DNA from: Polytrichum commune
Lineage: Eukaryota; Streptophyta; Polytrichopsida; Polytrichales; Polytrichaceae
Direction: 5' to 3'
DNA: 60,000 nucleotides
Assembly: GCA_950295325.1 (NCBI GenBank)
Contig: OX485806.1
Span: 41,790,001 to 41,850,000 of the forward strand
Below the pieces are notes generated by a model that saw nothing but the letters and a program-made list of their open reading frames with translations, had not been told where the DNA came from and ran no database searches. A program made the position numbers and the translations under genes. Positions 59,247 to 60,000 of this stretch are shown here, piece by piece (the stretch's first letter is position 1; every line of letters begins with the position of its first letter).

Positions 59247-60000
59247 AGGGCTAGGGTTAGTTAATTTACCTTAATTCTCCGCGTTTTATTGGGCTTGATG
59301 TAGGCTGAGCCGCTACCTCCTTCGTTGCTCCACTTCCCGGGCGTCAACCTTGCCTCCTTCCTTATAACTAGTTTGATGGTAAAGTGTACCTTAATTAACA
59401 ATTACAATATAAAGAGTTTCTTTTGCACTATAATTTAGGCCTAAGCATAATACATTTACTTAGTGTACGTTATTATATTTCCAACGATCTAAAAATCACT
59501 TTAATCGGATAAGAAATGCAAAAGTTATGAGGGTTGGAAGTGCGAGGCCGATTCAACCGATCCTTCTAACCCACCTATCTAACTTCTAACTTCAAAAATT
59601 CATTACTAATTGGATCTGGGCTTTTCTTATACCATTGGAAAGTAATTACCAAGTTCTAACCAGGAAAATTATGAAATAAGCAAGTTAAAACAATACAAAT
59701 TCAGCAGACTCTTATAATACAGCAGTCAACCAGGAAGTCTTAAACTATGTATCTCGCCTTCAACAATTCATATCTAAGTCAAATCAGACATTTTATATAA
59801 CCATGGAGAGATATTAAAAATATCTATTTGAGATTAATATATAATTAGCAAATTGAGCCAAAGTGAAGCCAGCAGACCCTCTGTAATGCAGCAGTCAACC
59901 AAACATTCTCAAACTATGTATTCCGTTTTCAACAATTCATATCTAATTCAAATCATGCTGAAATCAAAAGTTCTAATCAATTTTAGAAAGCTAGACAAAA

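Larger units (their letters stand above)
55846..60000 (-). mobile_element. LTR-A copy A5, holding an LTR-C and an LTR-B, running off the window
   Basis: The minus-strand family's 3' terminal 90 bp are missing at 55846. Segments 55846-56367, 57341-57895 and 59247-60000 are collinear with A2 once the nested LTR-C (56368-57340) and LTR-B (57896-59246) and their duplications are removed. The 5' end lies beyond the window. Confidence 0.85.

Overview
This is nuclear DNA from a land plant with a large, repeat-rich genome. The signs are one multi-exon gene with GT-AG introns and a plant-specific WRC zinc motif, Ty1/copia and Ty3/gypsy remnants with the plant-type initiator-Met primer site, and many nested solo LTRs. 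A decayed piggyBac-type transposase hints at a non-flowering lineage, but only weakly, and I cannot name the species.

Three LTR families make up most of the window. They are named here LTR-A (about 2.8-3.0 kb, TGTGAACCC...CCACA), LTR-B (about 1.35-2.3 kb, TGTGAGCCCAAA...CTCACA) and LTR-C (about 0.97 kb, TGTCGC...GCGACA). Perfect 5-bp target duplications bound two LTR-A copies, three LTR-B copies and two LTR-C copies; two more LTR-C copies have 4 of 5 bases matching. One LTR-C copy lies two bases from a primer binding site followed by gypsy gag, so LTR-C is the LTR of that gypsy family.

Layout. 1-10.8 kb: LTR-A tail holding an LTR-B; a minus-strand gypsy (G1) holding an LTR-A and a small MITE; a cluster of old LTR-C copies; a plus-strand gypsy gag (G2). 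10.8-16.7 kb: one LTR-C lying between G2 gag and protease, split by an LTR-B, a 2.1-kb Mutator-like element carrying exons of a SAC phosphoinositide phosphatase, and a 561-bp hAT-like MITE. 17-23 kb: an LTR-B and an LTR-A interrupt a long retroelement-type ORF on the minus strand. 24.8-27.4 kb: LTR-C fragment and a copia pol pseudogene with polypurine tract. 28.5-28.9 kb: MITE.

30.7-35.5 kb holds the only intact gene: four coding exons on the minus strand giving a predicted 805-aa WRC-motif protein with a winged-helix-like segment. Its first intron contains a degenerate threefold tandem repeat. 36-39.6 kb is AT-rich with one tandem duplication. 39.7-42 kb is an LTR-A holding an LTR-C. 44.9-45.7 kb is the piggyBac relic. 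47.5-49.7 kb has two LTR-C copies. 52.2-54.4 kb is an LTR-B. 54.4-60 kb is LTR-C fragments, a gypsy protease fragment and an LTR-A holding an LTR-C and an LTR-B.

The most unusual signal is a short sense-strand ORF near the 3' end of LTR-B. Two copies share a 17-residue core in which 11 codons differ and every difference is silent, so it has been selected as protein. The terminal 61 bp of the element can form a hairpin and, in two copies, encodes the end of this reading frame. No rRNA, tRNA, CRISPR array or organellar segment was seen.
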